Assembly: GCF_011806575.1 (NCBI RefSeq)
Contig: NZ_JAATOO010000002.1
Location: 124,001-188,000 of the forward strand
Length of the DNA: 64,000 bases
Direction of reading: 5' to 3'
Origin: Vibrio hepatarius
GTDB taxonomy: Bacteria; Pseudomonadota; Gammaproteobacteria; Enterobacterales; Vibrionaceae
Shown: positions 1-9,854 of the stretch, piece after piece
Layout: every line of letters starts with the position of its first letter
How positions within the stretch are numbered: the first letter of the stretch is position 1
Made by a program: the position numbers and the translations under genes
The notes under the pieces: generated by a model
Database searches by the model: none
Told to the model about the DNA's origin: nothing
What the model saw: only the letters and a program-made list of their open reading frames with translations

Positions 1-1357
1 CACCTTCCAACGATTTACCCGCGACTTTGCTCAGTTCAGGGATTTTCTTCGCGATGGCATTTTCCAGCTCTTGTTGCGATACCGGGTCGAGCGAGGTGAA
101 GACTCTCAGTCCTTTTTCAGCCTGAAATGCTTCGCCCACTTTCTCTTTCAGTTCGATCTGCAACTGTTGGAAATAGGCTGGCTGCCTGCTGGCTATTTGT
201 GGATTGTCTTGAATATCCAGAGGACGGCTCGCGGCCATGTCATACTCACTTGCGGTCAGCAAGTTTTGCTGCATCATCAGGCGCAGCACTAAATCACGAC
301 GCTCCCTCGCACGCTCTGGGTAACGCACTGGGTTGTAATAAGAGGGTCCCTTCACCATCCCGACCAGCAACGCAAGTTGGTCGATGCGCAGCTCTTGCAC
401 TGGCTGACCAAAGTACAAACGCGATGCCAAACCAAAGCCATGAATCGCTTCGCCGCGACTTTGGCCTAAGTACACTTCGTTTAGGTAAGCTTCGAGAATG
501 CGGTCTTTGCTGTATCGATAATCCAAAATAAGCGCAATGTATGCTTCGCGGATCTTACGCCACAAGGTCCGGTCGCTGGATAAGAACAGGTTTTTAGCCA
601 ACTGCTGGGTTAAAGTACTGCCGCCTTGTACGGTACGTCCAGCCTTGACGTTTGCCACCATCGCGCGAGCAATCGCAAACGGCGACACGCCATCGTGCTG
701 ATAAAAATCGCGGTCTTCGGTCACCAGCAAAGCATCAACCATCACTTCTGGGAATTGGTCACGGCGCAGGAACAGACGCTGCTCGTCCTGATTCTTTTCC
801 AACATGCCCAGCATCTTAGGCTCAATTCGCAAATAGCCTAAGTCACCTTTCTTATCCAAAGACTGGATACGTTGCAGACCACTTTGGTCAAAGTGCAGCA
901 TGATACGACGGTCAGGTTCAGGTCCATCGGTAAACTCAAACGGACGACGGATAAGCTCGATCTTGCTTGACGATGAAGAGTATTCACCAGCGTAGCGAGG
1001 CTGACGCACCTTGCGGTAGTTCAGTACATCAAGCTCATTGCGCACTTCCTGAATAGAAATCGAGTCGCCCGGCGCAAGGTTTAGAATCCTCGCGTACACC
1101 ACGGTTGGCAATGAGAACAGTTGCCCATCGAAGCGCTGGCGTACAACGCTGTCTAGGTAGATACCGACAAACAACAAAATCGCGAAGCCAGCCAATCCGA
1201 CTTTCCAGCCGATACTCCAAAGCTTCTTCAACCACACGCGTTGGTTAGATTTGTTTGGTGAACGTTTTGGCGATTTGGTCTTACGTTTACGAGCGGGCTT
1301 CTTAGCGGTGGTCGCCTTCTTAGTCTTATTGCCCGTTGTGGTCGTTTTTTTGGTCAT
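1..1357 (-). CDS. mrcB: Penicillin-binding protein 1B, N-terminal part (cut by window edge)
   Basis: Bifunctional class A penicillin-binding protein of the inner membrane that polymerises and cross-links peptidoglycan from lipid II. The first ~452 residues are visible and the C-terminal transpeptidase domain lies beyond the left edge. A Lys/Arg/Thr-rich cytoplasmic tail (1-45) is followed by one membrane segment (about 50-68). The GT51 glycosyltransferase domain shows VTEDRDFYQHDG with catalytic Glu near 214, GGSTLTQQLAKN near 245-255, RKIREAYIA and EAYLNEVYLGQ. Its ATG overlaps the stop of hrpB by 4 nt, so the two are translationally coupled. The family assignment rests on the GT51 motifs plus the hrpB neighbour, which is conserved in enterobacteria. 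Confidence 0.95.
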   Translation of the reverse strand, partial: MTKKTTTTGNKTKKATTAKKPARKRKTKSPKRSPNKSNQRVWLKKLWSIGWKVGLAGFAILLFVGIYLDSVVRQRFDGQLFSLPTVVYARILNLAPGDSISIQEVRNELDVLNYRKVRQPRYAGEYSSSSSKIELIRRPFEFTDGPEPDRRIMLHFDQSGLQRIQSLDKKGDLGYLRIEPKMLGMLEKNQDEQRLFLRRDQFPEVMVDALLVTEDRDFYQHDGVSPFAIARAMVANVKAGRTVQGGSTLTQQLAKNLFLSSDRTLWRKIREAYIALILDYRYSKDRILEAYLNEVYLGQSRGEAIHGFGLASRLYFGQPVQELRIDQLALLVGMVKGPSYYNPVRYPERARERRDLVLRLMMQQNLLTASEYDMAASRPLDIQDNPQIASRQPAYFQQLQIELKEKVGEAFQAEKGLRVFTSLDPVSQQELENAIAKKIPELSKVAGKSLEG

Positions 1358-3813
1358 GAATTCAACTGTCGCTTAGTCTTGTTAGTAGCCACATGGCTAG
1401 AAGGATCGTCTGGCCAAACATGCTTGGGATAGCGGCCTTTCATCTCTTTTTGCACTTCCTTGTAAGCGCCGCTCCAGAAACTGGCAAGGTCACGAGTCAC
1501 CTGCAACGGTCTTTGCGCCGGAGACAACAGCTCCAACACCAATGTTTTTCTTCCTTGTGCAATCGTCGGAGAGCTCTGCTCACCAAAGACCTCTTGCATC
1601 CGGACAGATAAAATGGGTTCCTGTCCTTGTTGGTAACGGATCTTTTTGTTCGATCCGGTTGGCACCTGATAATGCGTCGGCAGCCATTGGTCAATGTCTT
1701 GGTTGAGCGGCCAACCAATGTACGCCATTAAAGCTTGGCTAAGGTCGACCTTGCTCAGGCCTTTCACGGAGTTGATACCGTTTAAATAAGGCTCAAGCCA
1801 TAGGGTTAAATTGTCTAACAGCGCGTCGTCATCCAGCCTCGGCCAGTCATGCTCAGGTAACCAGTCTTTCGCGCAACGCAGGCGTTCGAGCGTTTCAAGG
1901 CTATTCGTTGTCCAATTTAATACCGAAAGCCCTTTGCGGCGAACGAAATTGAGTAAAGCTTCGGTCATTTTTTCGCTAGACGGTTCAGGCAGCGACTGCT
2001 TTGAGACCACTAGGCGACCAACACTCAACTGGCGCTCGGCAACTAATCTGCCTTTCGCCTCATCCCAGTCCACCACCTCTTGCTCGATAAATAAATGTGA
2101 ACAATGGTTCTGTAAAACAGCGATATCAAGTTCAGCCGCCTGATAAATCATTGATGAATCTGACTTACTGCGCACTAGGTCGATCGCAACCAGATAATCA
2201 CTCGCGGCGAGTTTTTCTTCTGCAGCGATTTCCGCACCATGGCCGTTAGCCAGTAGGAAACGGCCTTGCTGATGACCGCGTCGCTGCGCGATACGATCAG
2301 GAAAGCCCGTCGCCAGCAGCACAGGAACTAACGCTTCATCAACTCCACTAAGGGAAAACGATGAAGCGAGCTTTCTACTCAGTACCTGCGCGCGTTGTTG
2401 TACCACTTTCTGTTTGCTGTGCTTTGAGTGGATTGCGCGGTGGACACTATGGGTAAAATCGACGACCTGTCGCTCAGGCTCTTCGAGCAGTGCGACGACC
2501 AATGCCGCCGTACTAATACAAACGCCACTTTTCGCCCCTGTCAGTATCGCCGCACTGCGCGGGTCGACACCCAATTCGGCGGCAAGCTTACCCGCTGAGG
2601 TCAATTGAAGTTGGTTATCCATCAGATTAAGCGCAATCAGCAATGAACGAGCTTGATTGAGTGCGCTGCTTGGTGGGGTATCTAACCACTTCAGCTCACT
2701 AACATCTTGCGCGCCCCACTGAGCGAGTTCCAACGCCAAACTTGCCAAATCCGAATGAAGAATTTCTGCCTCGGGCACTTCCACTTGTTGTTTGAGTTGG
2801 CTTTCACTGAAAAGACGCAAACAAATGCCCGGCTCGATACGTCCCGCTCGACCAGCTCTTTGCTCGGCAGAAGATTGTGCGATACGCACCTGTTCTAAAC
2901 GCGTTACACCACTTTTTAGGTCAAACTTCGCCACTCGCTCTAAACCAGAATCGACTACCAAGCGAATCCCTTCGATGGTCAAGGAAGTCTCGGCAATGTT
3001 GGTCGCGAGCACCACTTTTCTTTTGCCCGCTGGCGCAGGTTGGATAGCCGCTTGTTGCTCAGAAAAGCTCAACTGTCCGTATAAAGGGCACACCTGAATA
3101 TTCTCGGGCAGATGAGTAAGTCGCTCTTGAACGCGCTTAATCGCTGCAACACCAGGCAGAAATGCCAATAAAGAGCCGCTTTCTTTCGCCATCAAACTCT
3201 CGATCTGACGGCTCATACTCTCTTCAAACCGTTCGTTGGTTTTCAACGGCTGGTAACGAAACTCAACGGGGAAACTACGCCCGTGCGATTCAATATATTG
3301 CGCCTGAGGTAGTAACTGACACAGTGCATGCTGGTCTAAAGTGGCAGACATCACCACCAACTTTAAATCGTCACGTAAGGCGTCTTGGATCTCGAGACAA
3401 AACGCTAACGCGGTGTCAGCGTGGATGCTACGCTCATGGAATTCATCAAAAATAACCAGCTCTACACCCTGTAATTCAGGGTCAGATTGCAGCATTCGAG
3501 TGAGAATTCCTTCAGTCACAATTTCCAGCCTAGTCTTAGCACTGACTTTCGTTTCCCCACGAACTCGGTAACCGACTCGCTCACCGACAGACTCGCCCAA
3601 CTGCTGCGCTAGATAACGGGCAATATTGCGCGCGGCCAAACGCCTTGGCTCAAGCATGATGATTTTGCCGCTGACGATGCTTTGTTCGACGAGCTTTAGC
3701 GGGAAGTGGGTAGATTTACCGGCGCCGGGCGCGGCTTTGAGCACAACCTGGCTAGCGGAGCGGACAGCAGAAAGCAGCTCTGGCATCACGCCTTCAATCG
3801 GCAATTGTGACAA
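1354..3813 (-). CDS. hrpB: ATP-dependent RNA helicase HrpB
   Basis: DEAH/RHA-type helicase, about 819 residues, of unknown physiological substrate. In the longer reading (ATG at 3846) the P-loop APGAGKST is at residues 39-46, the Walker B is DEFH at 134-137, then SAT in motif III and QRAGRAGR in motif VI. The HrpB C-terminal domain ends in the typical PKHVWPDDP region. I prefer the TTG start at 3813 because the protein then begins at SQLPIEGVMPELL, matching the E. coli start, and AAGG sits 8 nt upstream. The ATG at 3846 lacks a clear ribosome site. It is divergent from sfsA by only a few tens of bases and overlaps mrcB by 4 nt. Confidence 0.93.
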   Translation of the reverse strand: MSQLPIEGVMPELLSAVRSASQVVLKAAPGAGKSTHFPLKLVEQSIVSGKIIMLEPRRLAARNIARYLAQQLGESVGERVGYRVRGETKVSAKTRLEIVTEGILTRMLQSDPELQGVELVIFDEFHERSIHADTALAFCLEIQDALRDDLKLVVMSATLDQHALCQLLPQAQYIESHGRSFPVEFRYQPLKTNERFEESMSRQIESLMAKESGSLLAFLPGVAAIKRVQERLTHLPENIQVCPLYGQLSFSEQQAAIQPAPAGKRKVVLATNIAETSLTIEGIRLVVDSGLERVAKFDLKSGVTRLEQVRIAQSSAEQRAGRAGRIEPGICLRLFSESQLKQQVEVPEAEILHSDLASLALELAQWGAQDVSELKWLDTPPSSALNQARSLLIALNLMDNQLQLTSAGKLAAELGVDPRSAAILTGAKSGVCISTAALVVALLEEPERQVVDFTHSVHRAIHSKHSKQKVVQQRAQVLSRKLASSFSLSGVDEALVPVLLATGFPDRIAQRRGHQQGRFLLANGHGAEIAAEEKLAASDYLVAIDLVRSKSDSSMIYQAAELDIAVLQNHCSHLFIEQEVVDWDEAKGRLVAERQLSVGRLVVSKQSLPEPSSEKMTEALLNFVRRKGLSVLNWTTNSLETLERLRCAKDWLPEHDWPRLDDDALLDNLTLWLEPYLNGINSVKGLSKVDLSQALMAYIGWPLNQDIDQWLPTHYQVPTGSNKKIRYQQGQEPILSVRMQEVFGEQSSPTIAQGRKTLVLELLSPAQRPLQVTRDLASFWSGAYKEVQKEMKGRYPKHVWPDDPSSHVATNKTKRQLNS

Positions 3814-3867
3814 TGTAAAAACCTTGTGGTGTAATGATGCAAACATTGTACATAAATCCAGTATTAA

Positions 3868-4581
3868 ATGAAGTTTGAACCTAGATTAGAAACCGCTACG
3901 CTTGTTAAACGCTATAAACGCTTTTTGGCTGACATTATTTTGCCAGACGGTAGTGAACGCACCATTCACTGCGCTAATACCGGGGCGATGACTGGGTGTG
4001 CCGACGCGGGGAATACCGTGTGGTACTCCACCTCAGACAATCCAAAGCGAAAGTATCCAAACAGCTGGGAACTGAGTGAAACCGCTGCTGGTCATAAAAT
4101 CTGCGTAAATACCGCACGAGCGAACCAACTTGCGGTTGAAGCGATAGAGTCAGGCGTGATTACAGAGTTGCAAGGATATGATCAACTTCAAACAGAAGTT
4201 AAATATGGCAGTGAAAATAGTCGGATTGATATCTTGCTCAACTCAAAAAGCCGACCAAACTGTTATATAGAAGTTAAAAGCGTCACCCTTTTGGATGATC
4301 ACGTCGAGGGACAGGGATATTTCCCCGACGCTGTGACGACTCGTGGACAAAAGCACCTACGGGAACTCTCAGAAGTGAGACAAAATGGTGACAGAGCCGT
4401 ACTTTTATTCACTGTTTTACACTCGGGCATTGAAAAAGTATCTGCCGCGCACCATATAGACGCGAAATATTCACAATTATTGAAAACGGCACAGGAACAA
4501 GGGGTGGAAGTGCTCTGCTACAAAGCAGAACTTTCCAACACTGAAATGAGGCTGGTGAACGCGATAGAATTTATCGGTTAA
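3868..4581 (+). CDS. sfsA: Sugar fermentation stimulation protein A homologue
   Basis: SfsA family, 237 residues, the usual length. The N-terminal OB-like part includes [27 protein letters not shown]. The C-terminal nuclease-like fold carries the ExK motif in [11 protein letters not shown] and the conserved [13 protein letters not shown] segment. The E. coli gene was found through its effect on maltose genes with CRP* and binds DNA without clear specificity, so the biochemical role is not settled. No good ribosome site is visible before the ATG. It lies head to head with hrpB and directly upstream of dksA, as in enterobacteria. Confidence 0.93.
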   Translation: MKFEPRLETATLVKRYKRFLADIILPDGSERTIHCANTGAMTGCADAGNTVWYSTSDNPKRKYPNSWELSETAAGHKICVNTARANQLAVEAIESGVITELQGYDQLQTEVKYGSENSRIDILLNSKSRPNCYIEVKSVTLLDDHVEGQGYFPDAVTTRGQKHLRELSEVRQNGDRAVLLFTVLHSGIEKVSAAHHIDAKYSQLLKTAQEQGVEVLCYKAELSNTEMRLVNAIEFIG

Positions 4582-4632
4582 CGATAAAAGTGATGTCGTC
4601 TTCACATTGACAACAAGTTTACAATTCAGAGT

Positions 4633-4661
4633 TTGCCTCGATTAGTTCTTTTTGCTATAGA
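4633..4661 (+). promoter_or_regulatory. Sigma-70 promoter of dksA
   Basis: TTGCCT at 4633-4638 and TATAGA at 4656-4661 are separated by 17 bp and sit about 60 bp upstream of the dksA start, in the sfsA-dksA gap. A separate TTGACA at 4607-4612 has no matching -10 hexamer at the right distance. Assigned by sequence alone. Confidence 0.5.
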
Positions 4662-4720
4662 TACCCGCCTTAAAATTAACTGCTGAGTGCAGTTGACTAG
4701 GTGTTAGTAGGAGATGCTGC

Positions 4721-5167
4721 ATGCCAGAATCAAAGAAAAAAGCGCTAGGCATCCTAGCCATTGCAGGGGTTGAGCCATATCAGGAAAAACCAGGTGAAGA
4801 GTACATGTCACCTGAGCAAATGGCTCATTTTACAAAAATTTTGACAGCTTGGCGTAACCAGCTCAGGGAAGAAGTCGAACGTACTGTTCACCACATGCAG
4901 GACGAAGCAGCAAATTTCCCAGATCCAGTTGACCGTGCTTCGCAGGAAGAAGAATTTAGCCTTGAACTTCGTAACCGTGACCGTGAACGTCGCCTAATCA
5001 AGAAGATCGAGAAAACCCTAGATAAAATCGAAGACGACGATTTCGGCTTCTGTGAATCTTGTGGTATCGAAATTGGTATTCGCCGTCTAGAGGCGCGTCC
5101 TACTGCTGACCTTTGTATCGACTGTAAAACGCTTGCAGAGATCAAAGAGAAACAGATGCAAGGTTAA
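4721..5167 (+). CDS. dksA: RNA polymerase-binding transcription factor DksA
   Basis: Binds the RNA polymerase secondary channel and, with ppGpp, represses rRNA promoters and activates amino-acid promoters. 148 residues (E. coli 151). The coiled-coil tip keeps both acidic residues and the alanine (Asp68, Asp71, Ala73) in [11 protein letters not shown]. The C4 zinc finger is complete with Cys111, Cys114, Cys132 and Cys135. A TAGGAG ribosome site lies 8-9 nt before the ATG. It has its own promoter upstream and terminator downstream, so it is probably monocistronic despite sharing strand with sfsA and gluQ. Confidence 0.97.
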   Translation: MPESKKKALGILAIAGVEPYQEKPGEEYMSPEQMAHFTKILTAWRNQLREEVERTVHHMQDEAANFPDPVDRASQEEEFSLELRNRDRERRLIKKIEKTLDKIEDDDFGFCESCGIEIGIRRLEARPTADLCIDCKTLAEIKEKQMQG

Positions 5168-5190
5168 TCACCAGGTTGACTGTATTGAGA

Positions 5191-5213
5191 AAGGGAGCTT
5201 TGGCTCCCTTTTT
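5191..5213 (+). terminator. Rho-independent terminator after dksA
   Basis: AAGGGAGC at 5191-5198 pairs perfectly with GCTCCCTT at 5203-5210 around a TTTG loop, followed by a T run. It lies 23 bp past the dksA stop and before gluQ. Confidence 0.85.
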
Positions 5214-5239
5214 GGTTTAAAGAAAAACACGAAATTGTT

Positions 5240-6130
5240 ATGAGTTACATTGGTCGCTTTGCCCCATCTCCTTCAGGTCCGCTTCATTTTGGCTCTTTAG
5301 TCGCCGCGCTAGGCAGCTACTTTCAAGCCAAAGCGAACAACGGCAAGTGGTTGGTACGCATTGAAGACTTAGACCCGCCACGCGAGATGCCAGGCGCGTC
5401 ATCCTTGATCCTTGACACTTTGGAAGCGTATCAACTGCATTGGGATGGCGAAGTGGTCTACCAAAGCCAGCGTCACGACTTGTACCAAGGGCAGATTGAC
5501 GCGTGGTTGGCATCCGGTCAGGCGTATTACTGTCAATGTACTCGTAAGCAGATTAAAGCCAGCGGTGGCTTCTATACCGGCACCTGTCGTGATTTAGGTC
5601 TGAACGACAGTGAACATTGTGCGATTCGATTGAAGATGACTCACCCGGTGTATCACTTTGATGACTGCAAACATGGCCAACTCAGCATTCCCAAAGCGCT
5701 GGCAGATGAAGATTTCATTATAAAACGCAGAGATGGGTTATATGCGTACAACCTTGCGGTAGTATTGGACGATATCGACCAAGGCATCACCGAAGTAGTG
5801 CGTGGCGCAGACCTTATTGAGCCAACAGGCCGTCAGATAAGCTTATATAACATGCTCGGGCAAACGCCTGTCAGCTATCTGCACTTGCCACTGGCACTCG
5901 ATAACAACGGACACAAGTTGTCCAAACAGAATCACGCCCCGGCGATCGATAACTCGAATCCAAAACCTGCATTACTGGACGCGATGCGCTTCCTTGGTTT
6001 TGAAATTAGTACCGATATCGAGCAATCAGATATTTCAGAAATCATCGCTTGGGGAGTAAAAACATGGCAGATAAAGCAACTATCAGACTCGATCGAAATC
6101 ACACCGCGATTCTCAAACAGCTCTCTGTAA
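5240..6130 (+). CDS. gluQ: Glutamyl-Q tRNA(Asp) synthetase
   Basis: Truncated GluRS paralogue (296 residues) that attaches glutamate to the queuosine base at position 34 of tRNA-Asp. It has the class I catalytic core only and no anticodon-binding domain. The HIGH-like motif is APSPSGPLHFGSL (8-20) and the KMSKS-like motif is KLSKQN near 228-233. The zinc site of this family is present as CQC, then Tyr and Cys in FYTGTC. It follows dksA immediately, as in E. coli, where the two can be co-transcribed by readthrough; here a strong terminator separates them. Confidence 0.95.
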   Translation: MSYIGRFAPSPSGPLHFGSLVAALGSYFQAKANNGKWLVRIEDLDPPREMPGASSLILDTLEAYQLHWDGEVVYQSQRHDLYQGQIDAWLASGQAYYCQCTRKQIKASGGFYTGTCRDLGLNDSEHCAIRLKMTHPVYHFDDCKHGQLSIPKALADEDFIIKRRDGLYAYNLAVVLDDIDQGITEVVRGADLIEPTGRQISLYNMLGQTPVSYLHLPLALDNNGHKLSKQNHAPAIDNSNPKPALLDAMRFLGFEISTDIEQSDISEIIAWGVKTWQIKQLSDSIEITPRFSNSSL

Positions 6131-6215
6131 GCTATTATTAGCCGCAAATTCGCCCTAATAGGCACAAATTAGCCTGAAGCAAGGTTGGTTTTCACCATAT
6201 TATTGCCAGAAGCAC

Positions 6216-7583
6216 ATGAATAAAAACGACTATACACCAAGCGAAACAAACAGTTATCCAGAGCTCGCTCTGAATGTCATAACTCGCCAAGAGCATAATA
6301 TCTCTCGCAAGCAAATCAGCGATAATGCATTGAAGGTGCTATACAGACTTCATGGTGCAGGCTTTGACGCATACCTCGTCGGCGGCGGGGTACGTGACCT
6401 GCTCCTTGGTCAGCAGCCGAAAGACTTCGATATTGCGACCAATGCCACCCCAGAGCAAATTCGTCAGCTGTTTAAAAACTGCCGCCTGATCGGCCGCCGT
6501 TTCCGTCTCGCTCACATCATGTTTGGCCGCGACATTATCGAAGTGGCGACCTTCCGTGGTCACCACCAAGAGCCGAGCAAAAACGTCGCTCAGCAATCCA
6601 AAGAAGGCATGCTGCTACGCGACAATGTTTACGGCAGTATCGATGAAGATGCCGAGCGTCGTGACTTCACTGTCAACTCGATGTACTACAGCATTGCTGA
6701 CTACTCCATCCACGACTACGCGCGCGGCATGGAAGACCTAGACGACAAATTGGTACGTTTAATTGGTGACCCAGAAACACGTTACCGCGAAGACCCAGTG
6801 CGTATGTTGCGTGCGATTCGTTTTGCGGTGAAACTCGACTTCGATATCGAAGAAGACACCGCCGCGCCAATCGAAGAGATGGCGACGTTGCTGCGAGATA
6901 TTCCACCAGCGCGTCTCTACGAAGAGTCTTTGAAAATGCTGCAATCAGGTCACGGCCTAGAAACCTACCACCTGATGCGCGAATACAACTTGTTCCAGCA
7001 GTTGTTCCCGACTATCTCTGAGTTCTTTACCGAAGATTACTCGTCGCCCACCGAACAGATGTTAGATCTGGTGCTGGATGCGACCGACCAGCGTATTGAA
7101 GAAGGCAAGCGCATCAACCCCGCGTTTATGTTTGCGGCGATGCTTTGGTACCCACTGCAAGCGAAAGCCGAGTGGTTGATGGAAAAACGCGACCTGTCGT
7201 ACTACGACGCGATTATGGAAGCGAGTAACCACGTACTAGATGAACAAGTCCGTACTATCGCGATTCCGCGTCGTCACACCGCGACAATTCGTGAAATCTG
7301 GCAGCTGCAGCTGCGTATGCCTCGTCGTAATGGCAAACGTGCGTTCCGCTTAATGGAGCTCAACAAGTTCCGTGCGGGCTATGATTTCCTCGAAATGCGC
7401 GGCGAAATCGAAGGTGGCGAGACAGCCGCACTTGCGAAATGGTGGAACACATTCCAATCAGCAGGGCGCAACATGCGTCAAGCGATGGTAGCGGATGTTG
7501 ATGGCGGCTCTCCGAGCTCCGGTGCACCGAAAAAACGTCGTCGTAAGAACTTCCGTAAAAATAAACCTAAGGCGACATCATGA
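6216..7583 (+). CDS. pcnB: Poly(A) polymerase I
   Basis: Adds poly(A) tails to RNA 3' ends, promoting exonucleolytic decay. 455 residues. The nucleotidyltransferase motif GGGVRDLLLG...DFD places the two catalytic Asp at about 70 and 72. RRDFTVNSMYY and the RLIGDPETRYREDPVRMLRAIRFA tRNA-nucleotidyltransferase-family segment follow. The C-terminus is strongly basic (KKRRRKNFRKNKPK), typical of PAP I rather than CCA enzyme. The frame stays open upstream to an ATT at 6168. E. coli pcnB is known for a weak non-AUG start, so a longer form is possible, but homology starts after the ATG used here. The stop overlaps folK by 4 nt. Confidence 0.95.
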   Translation: MNKNDYTPSETNSYPELALNVITRQEHNISRKQISDNALKVLYRLHGAGFDAYLVGGGVRDLLLGQQPKDFDIATNATPEQIRQLFKNCRLIGRRFRLAHIMFGRDIIEVATFRGHHQEPSKNVAQQSKEGMLLRDNVYGSIDEDAERRDFTVNSMYYSIADYSIHDYARGMEDLDDKLVRLIGDPETRYREDPVRMLRAIRFAVKLDFDIEEDTAAPIEEMATLLRDIPPARLYEESLKMLQSGHGLETYHLMREYNLFQQLFPTISEFFTEDYSSPTEQMLDLVLDATDQRIEEGKRINPAFMFAAMLWYPLQAKAEWLMEKRDLSYYDAIMEASNHVLDEQVRTIAIPRRHTATIREIWQLQLRMPRRNGKRAFRLMELNKFRAGYDFLEMRGEIEGGETAALAKWWNTFQSAGRNMRQAMVADVDGGSPSSGAPKKRRRKNFRKNKPKATS

Positions 7584-8065
7584 TCACGGTATTTATTGCG
7601 GTAGGGAGTAACCTTGCCGATCCCGTTGGTCAGGCGCAAAATGCGATCCAAGCACTGAGCAAACTGCCGAAATCGGAATTAGTAAAGAGCTCGAGCCTTT
7701 ACAGCAGCACGCCAATGGGACCGCAAGACCAACCGGATTACATTAACGCCGTGGTCGAAATCAAAACAGAATTAACGCCACTTGAACTGCTCGACTGCAC
7801 CCAAGCGATCGAGTTAGAGCAAGGGCGCGTCCGTAAAGAAGAACGCTGGGGCCCAAGAACCTTAGATCTCGATATCATTCTTTACGGCAATGAGGTGATC
7901 GATTCCGAGCGTCTTATCGTTCCCCACTATGGAATGAAAGAGCGTGAATTTGTGCTCTACCCGCTCGCGGAAATCGCACCAAATTTAACCCTCCCATGCG
8001 GGAGCAGGCTAGAAGACTTGTTAACCGTCGTAGATAAGAATGGCCTGAATATTTGGCAATCATAG
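7580..8065 (+). CDS. folK: 6-hydroxymethyl-dihydropterin pyrophosphokinase (copy 1)
   Basis: HPPK transfers pyrophosphate from ATP to 6-hydroxymethyl-7,8-dihydropterin in folate synthesis. 161 residues. The start is typical ([10 protein letters not shown]), and the active-site block [18 protein letters not shown] carries the catalytic Arg and the two Mg-binding Asp of DLD. The start ATG overlaps the pcnB stop (ATGA), giving translational coupling, and panB follows 23 bp later. This pcnB-folK-panB order matches E. coli. A second, diverged HPPK gene lies at 48728-49222. Confidence 0.96.
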   Translation: MITVFIAVGSNLADPVGQAQNAIQALSKLPKSELVKSSSLYSSTPMGPQDQPDYINAVVEIKTELTPLELLDCTQAIELEQGRVRKEERWGPRTLDLDIILYGNEVIDSERLIVPHYGMKEREFVLYPLAEIAPNLTLPCGSRLEDLLTVVDKNGLNIWQS

Positions 8066-8088
8066 CCAACTCCTTAAAAGGAAAAATC

Positions 8089-8883
8089 ATGAAAAAAATT
8101 ACCATAAACGACCTAATGAAATGGAAGCAGGAAGGTCGTAAATTTGCTACTTCTACCGCTTATGATGCGAGTTTTGCCCAGCTGTTTGAGAGCCAGGAAA
8201 TGCCGGTTCTTTTAGTCGGAGACTCTTTAGGCATGGTTCTACAAGGAACCCGTGACACATTACCTGTCACTGTAGAAGACATTGCTTACCATACACGCTG
8301 TGTTCGAGCAGGTAGCCCAAACTGTTTGCTAATGGCTGACATGCCATTTATGAGCTATGCGACTCCAGAGCAAGCTTGTGAAAACGCCGCTCAGCTTATG
8401 CGTGCTGGCGCAAACATGGTAAAAATTGAAGGTGGCGACTGGTTAGTCGACACAGTAAAAATGCTGACAGAGCGCGCAGTCCCTGTTTGTGCTCACCTAG
8501 GCCTAACACCGCAATCGGTAAACATTTTCGGCGGCTTCAAAGTTCAAGGCCGCGAGCAAGATAAAGCAGACCGTATGGTTCGTGACGCTCTGGCACTACA
8601 AGAAGCTGGCGCGCAAATCGTTTTGCTGGAGTGTGTTCCGCAAGAACTCGCGGCGCGCATTACCGAAGTGTGTGACGTACCGGTCATCGGAATCGGCGCA
8701 GGCAACGTCACCGACGGTCAAATTCTCGTGATGCACGATATGTTCGGCATCTCAGCTAACTATATGCCTAAGTTCTCAAAAGATTTCCTAGCGGAAACTG
8801 GTGATATGCGCAAAGCTGTTGCTAAGTATAAAGCGGATGTCGAAAGCGGCGCTTTCCCAGACGAATCCCATACTATTGCCTGA
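8089..8883 (+). CDS. panB: Ketopantoate hydroxymethyltransferase
   Basis: Makes ketopantoate from alpha-ketoisovalerate and methylene-tetrahydrofolate, the first committed step to pantothenate. 264 residues, exactly the family length from the ATG at 8089, which has AAAAGGA 7 nt upstream; the frame opens earlier (8053) inside folK. Signature segments LVGDSLGMV, the MVKIEGG metal/substrate region, AHLGLTPQ and [20 protein letters not shown] are present. It sits 13 bp upstream of panC in a two-gene unit behind folK, whose product also feeds folate metabolism. Confidence 0.97.
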   Translation: MKKITINDLMKWKQEGRKFATSTAYDASFAQLFESQEMPVLLVGDSLGMVLQGTRDTLPVTVEDIAYHTRCVRAGSPNCLLMADMPFMSYATPEQACENAAQLMRAGANMVKIEGGDWLVDTVKMLTERAVPVCAHLGLTPQSVNIFGGFKVQGREQDKADRMVRDALALQEAGAQIVLLECVPQELAARITEVCDVPVIGIGAGNVTDGQILVMHDMFGISANYMPKFSKDFLAETGDMRKAVAKYKADVESGAFPDESHTIA

Positions 8884-8896
8884 GGAGCTAGTTATC

Positions 8897-9799
8897 ATGC
8901 AGACTTTTGCTGACATTGCCGCGCTTCGCGAGCAAATAAAACAGTACAAGCGTGATGGTCGTAAGATCGCTTTTGTACCGACGATGGGGAACCTACACGA
9001 AGGTCACCTGACGCTGGTACGTAAAGCACGCGAGCACGCCGATATCGTTGTGGTAAGCATCTTTGTGAACCCAATGCAGTTTGACCGCGCTGACGATCTC
9101 AATAACTACCCACGCACGTTGGAAGATGATCTGGCGAAGTTAAGCGGCGAAGCGGTTGAGCTCGTGTTTACCCCGACACCAGAAATCATGTATCCGGAAG
9201 GTTTGGACAAACAGACTTACGTTGAAGTGCCAGTGCTATCAAGTATCTTGGAAGGCGCGTCTCGTCCAGGTCACTTCCGTGGTGTCTCTACGATTGTCAC
9301 TAAGCTGTTTAACATCGTTCAACCAGACGTGGCTTGCTTCGGTGAGAAAGACTTCCAACAGCTGGCGATTATTCGCAAGATGACAGCGGACCTAGCGATG
9401 GATATCGACATCATTGGTGTTCCGACCGTGCGTGAAATGGACGGTTTGGCAATGAGCTCTCGCAATGGTCTACTGACTCTGGACCAGCGCCAACGCGCAC
9501 CTGTATTAGCTCGCACTATGCGATGGATCAGCAGCGCAATGCGCGGCGGTCGTGATGATTATGATTCAATCATTGAAGATGCAAGCGACCAGCTAAGAGC
9601 GGCAGGCTTACATCCAGATGAGATCTTTATCCGTGATGCACGTACCCTGCAAGCGATTACCACAGAGACAACTCAAGCGGTGATCCTAATGTCTGCTTTC
9701 TTGGGTAAAGCTCGTCTGATCGACAATCAAGTGGTTGAAATGACCGTTGAATCGAAAGATGAAGACAGCAGCTCAGCCGGCACTGAAGACAGCGAATAA
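8897..9799 (+). CDS. panC: Pantothenate synthetase
   Basis: ATP-dependent condensation of pantoate with beta-alanine. 300 residues from the ATG at 8897, preceded by GAGGAG that overlaps the panB stop. The nucleotidyltransferase HxGH motif is HEGH at 34-37 and the KMSKS-equivalent is AMSSRNG near 180-186. The C-terminus carries an acidic, Ser-rich extension of about 20 residues compared with E. coli (283 aa). The panD gene that accompanies panBC in E. coli is absent here; a terminator and an unrelated convergent transporter follow. Confidence 0.97.
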   Translation: MQTFADIAALREQIKQYKRDGRKIAFVPTMGNLHEGHLTLVRKAREHADIVVVSIFVNPMQFDRADDLNNYPRTLEDDLAKLSGEAVELVFTPTPEIMYPEGLDKQTYVEVPVLSSILEGASRPGHFRGVSTIVTKLFNIVQPDVACFGEKDFQQLAIIRKMTADLAMDIDIIGVPTVREMDGLAMSSRNGLLTLDQRQRAPVLARTMRWISSAMRGGRDDYDSIIEDASDQLRAAGLHPDEIFIRDARTLQAITTETTQAVILMSAFLGKARLIDNQVVEMTVESKDEDSSSAGTEDSE

Positions 9800-9810
9800 G
9801 TCTGAGAGAC

Positions 9811-9841
9811 AAAAAAGGGTTGGCCGATGCCAACCCTTTTT
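9811..9841. terminator. Bidirectional terminator between panC and yadH
   Basis: An A-rich arm plus GGGTTGGC (9812-9824) pairs perfectly with GCCAACCC plus T run (9829-9841) around a CGAT loop. The genes are convergent, so the A and T flanks let it serve both strands. Confidence 0.85.
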
Positions 9842-9854
9842 CATTCTGTCGCGC

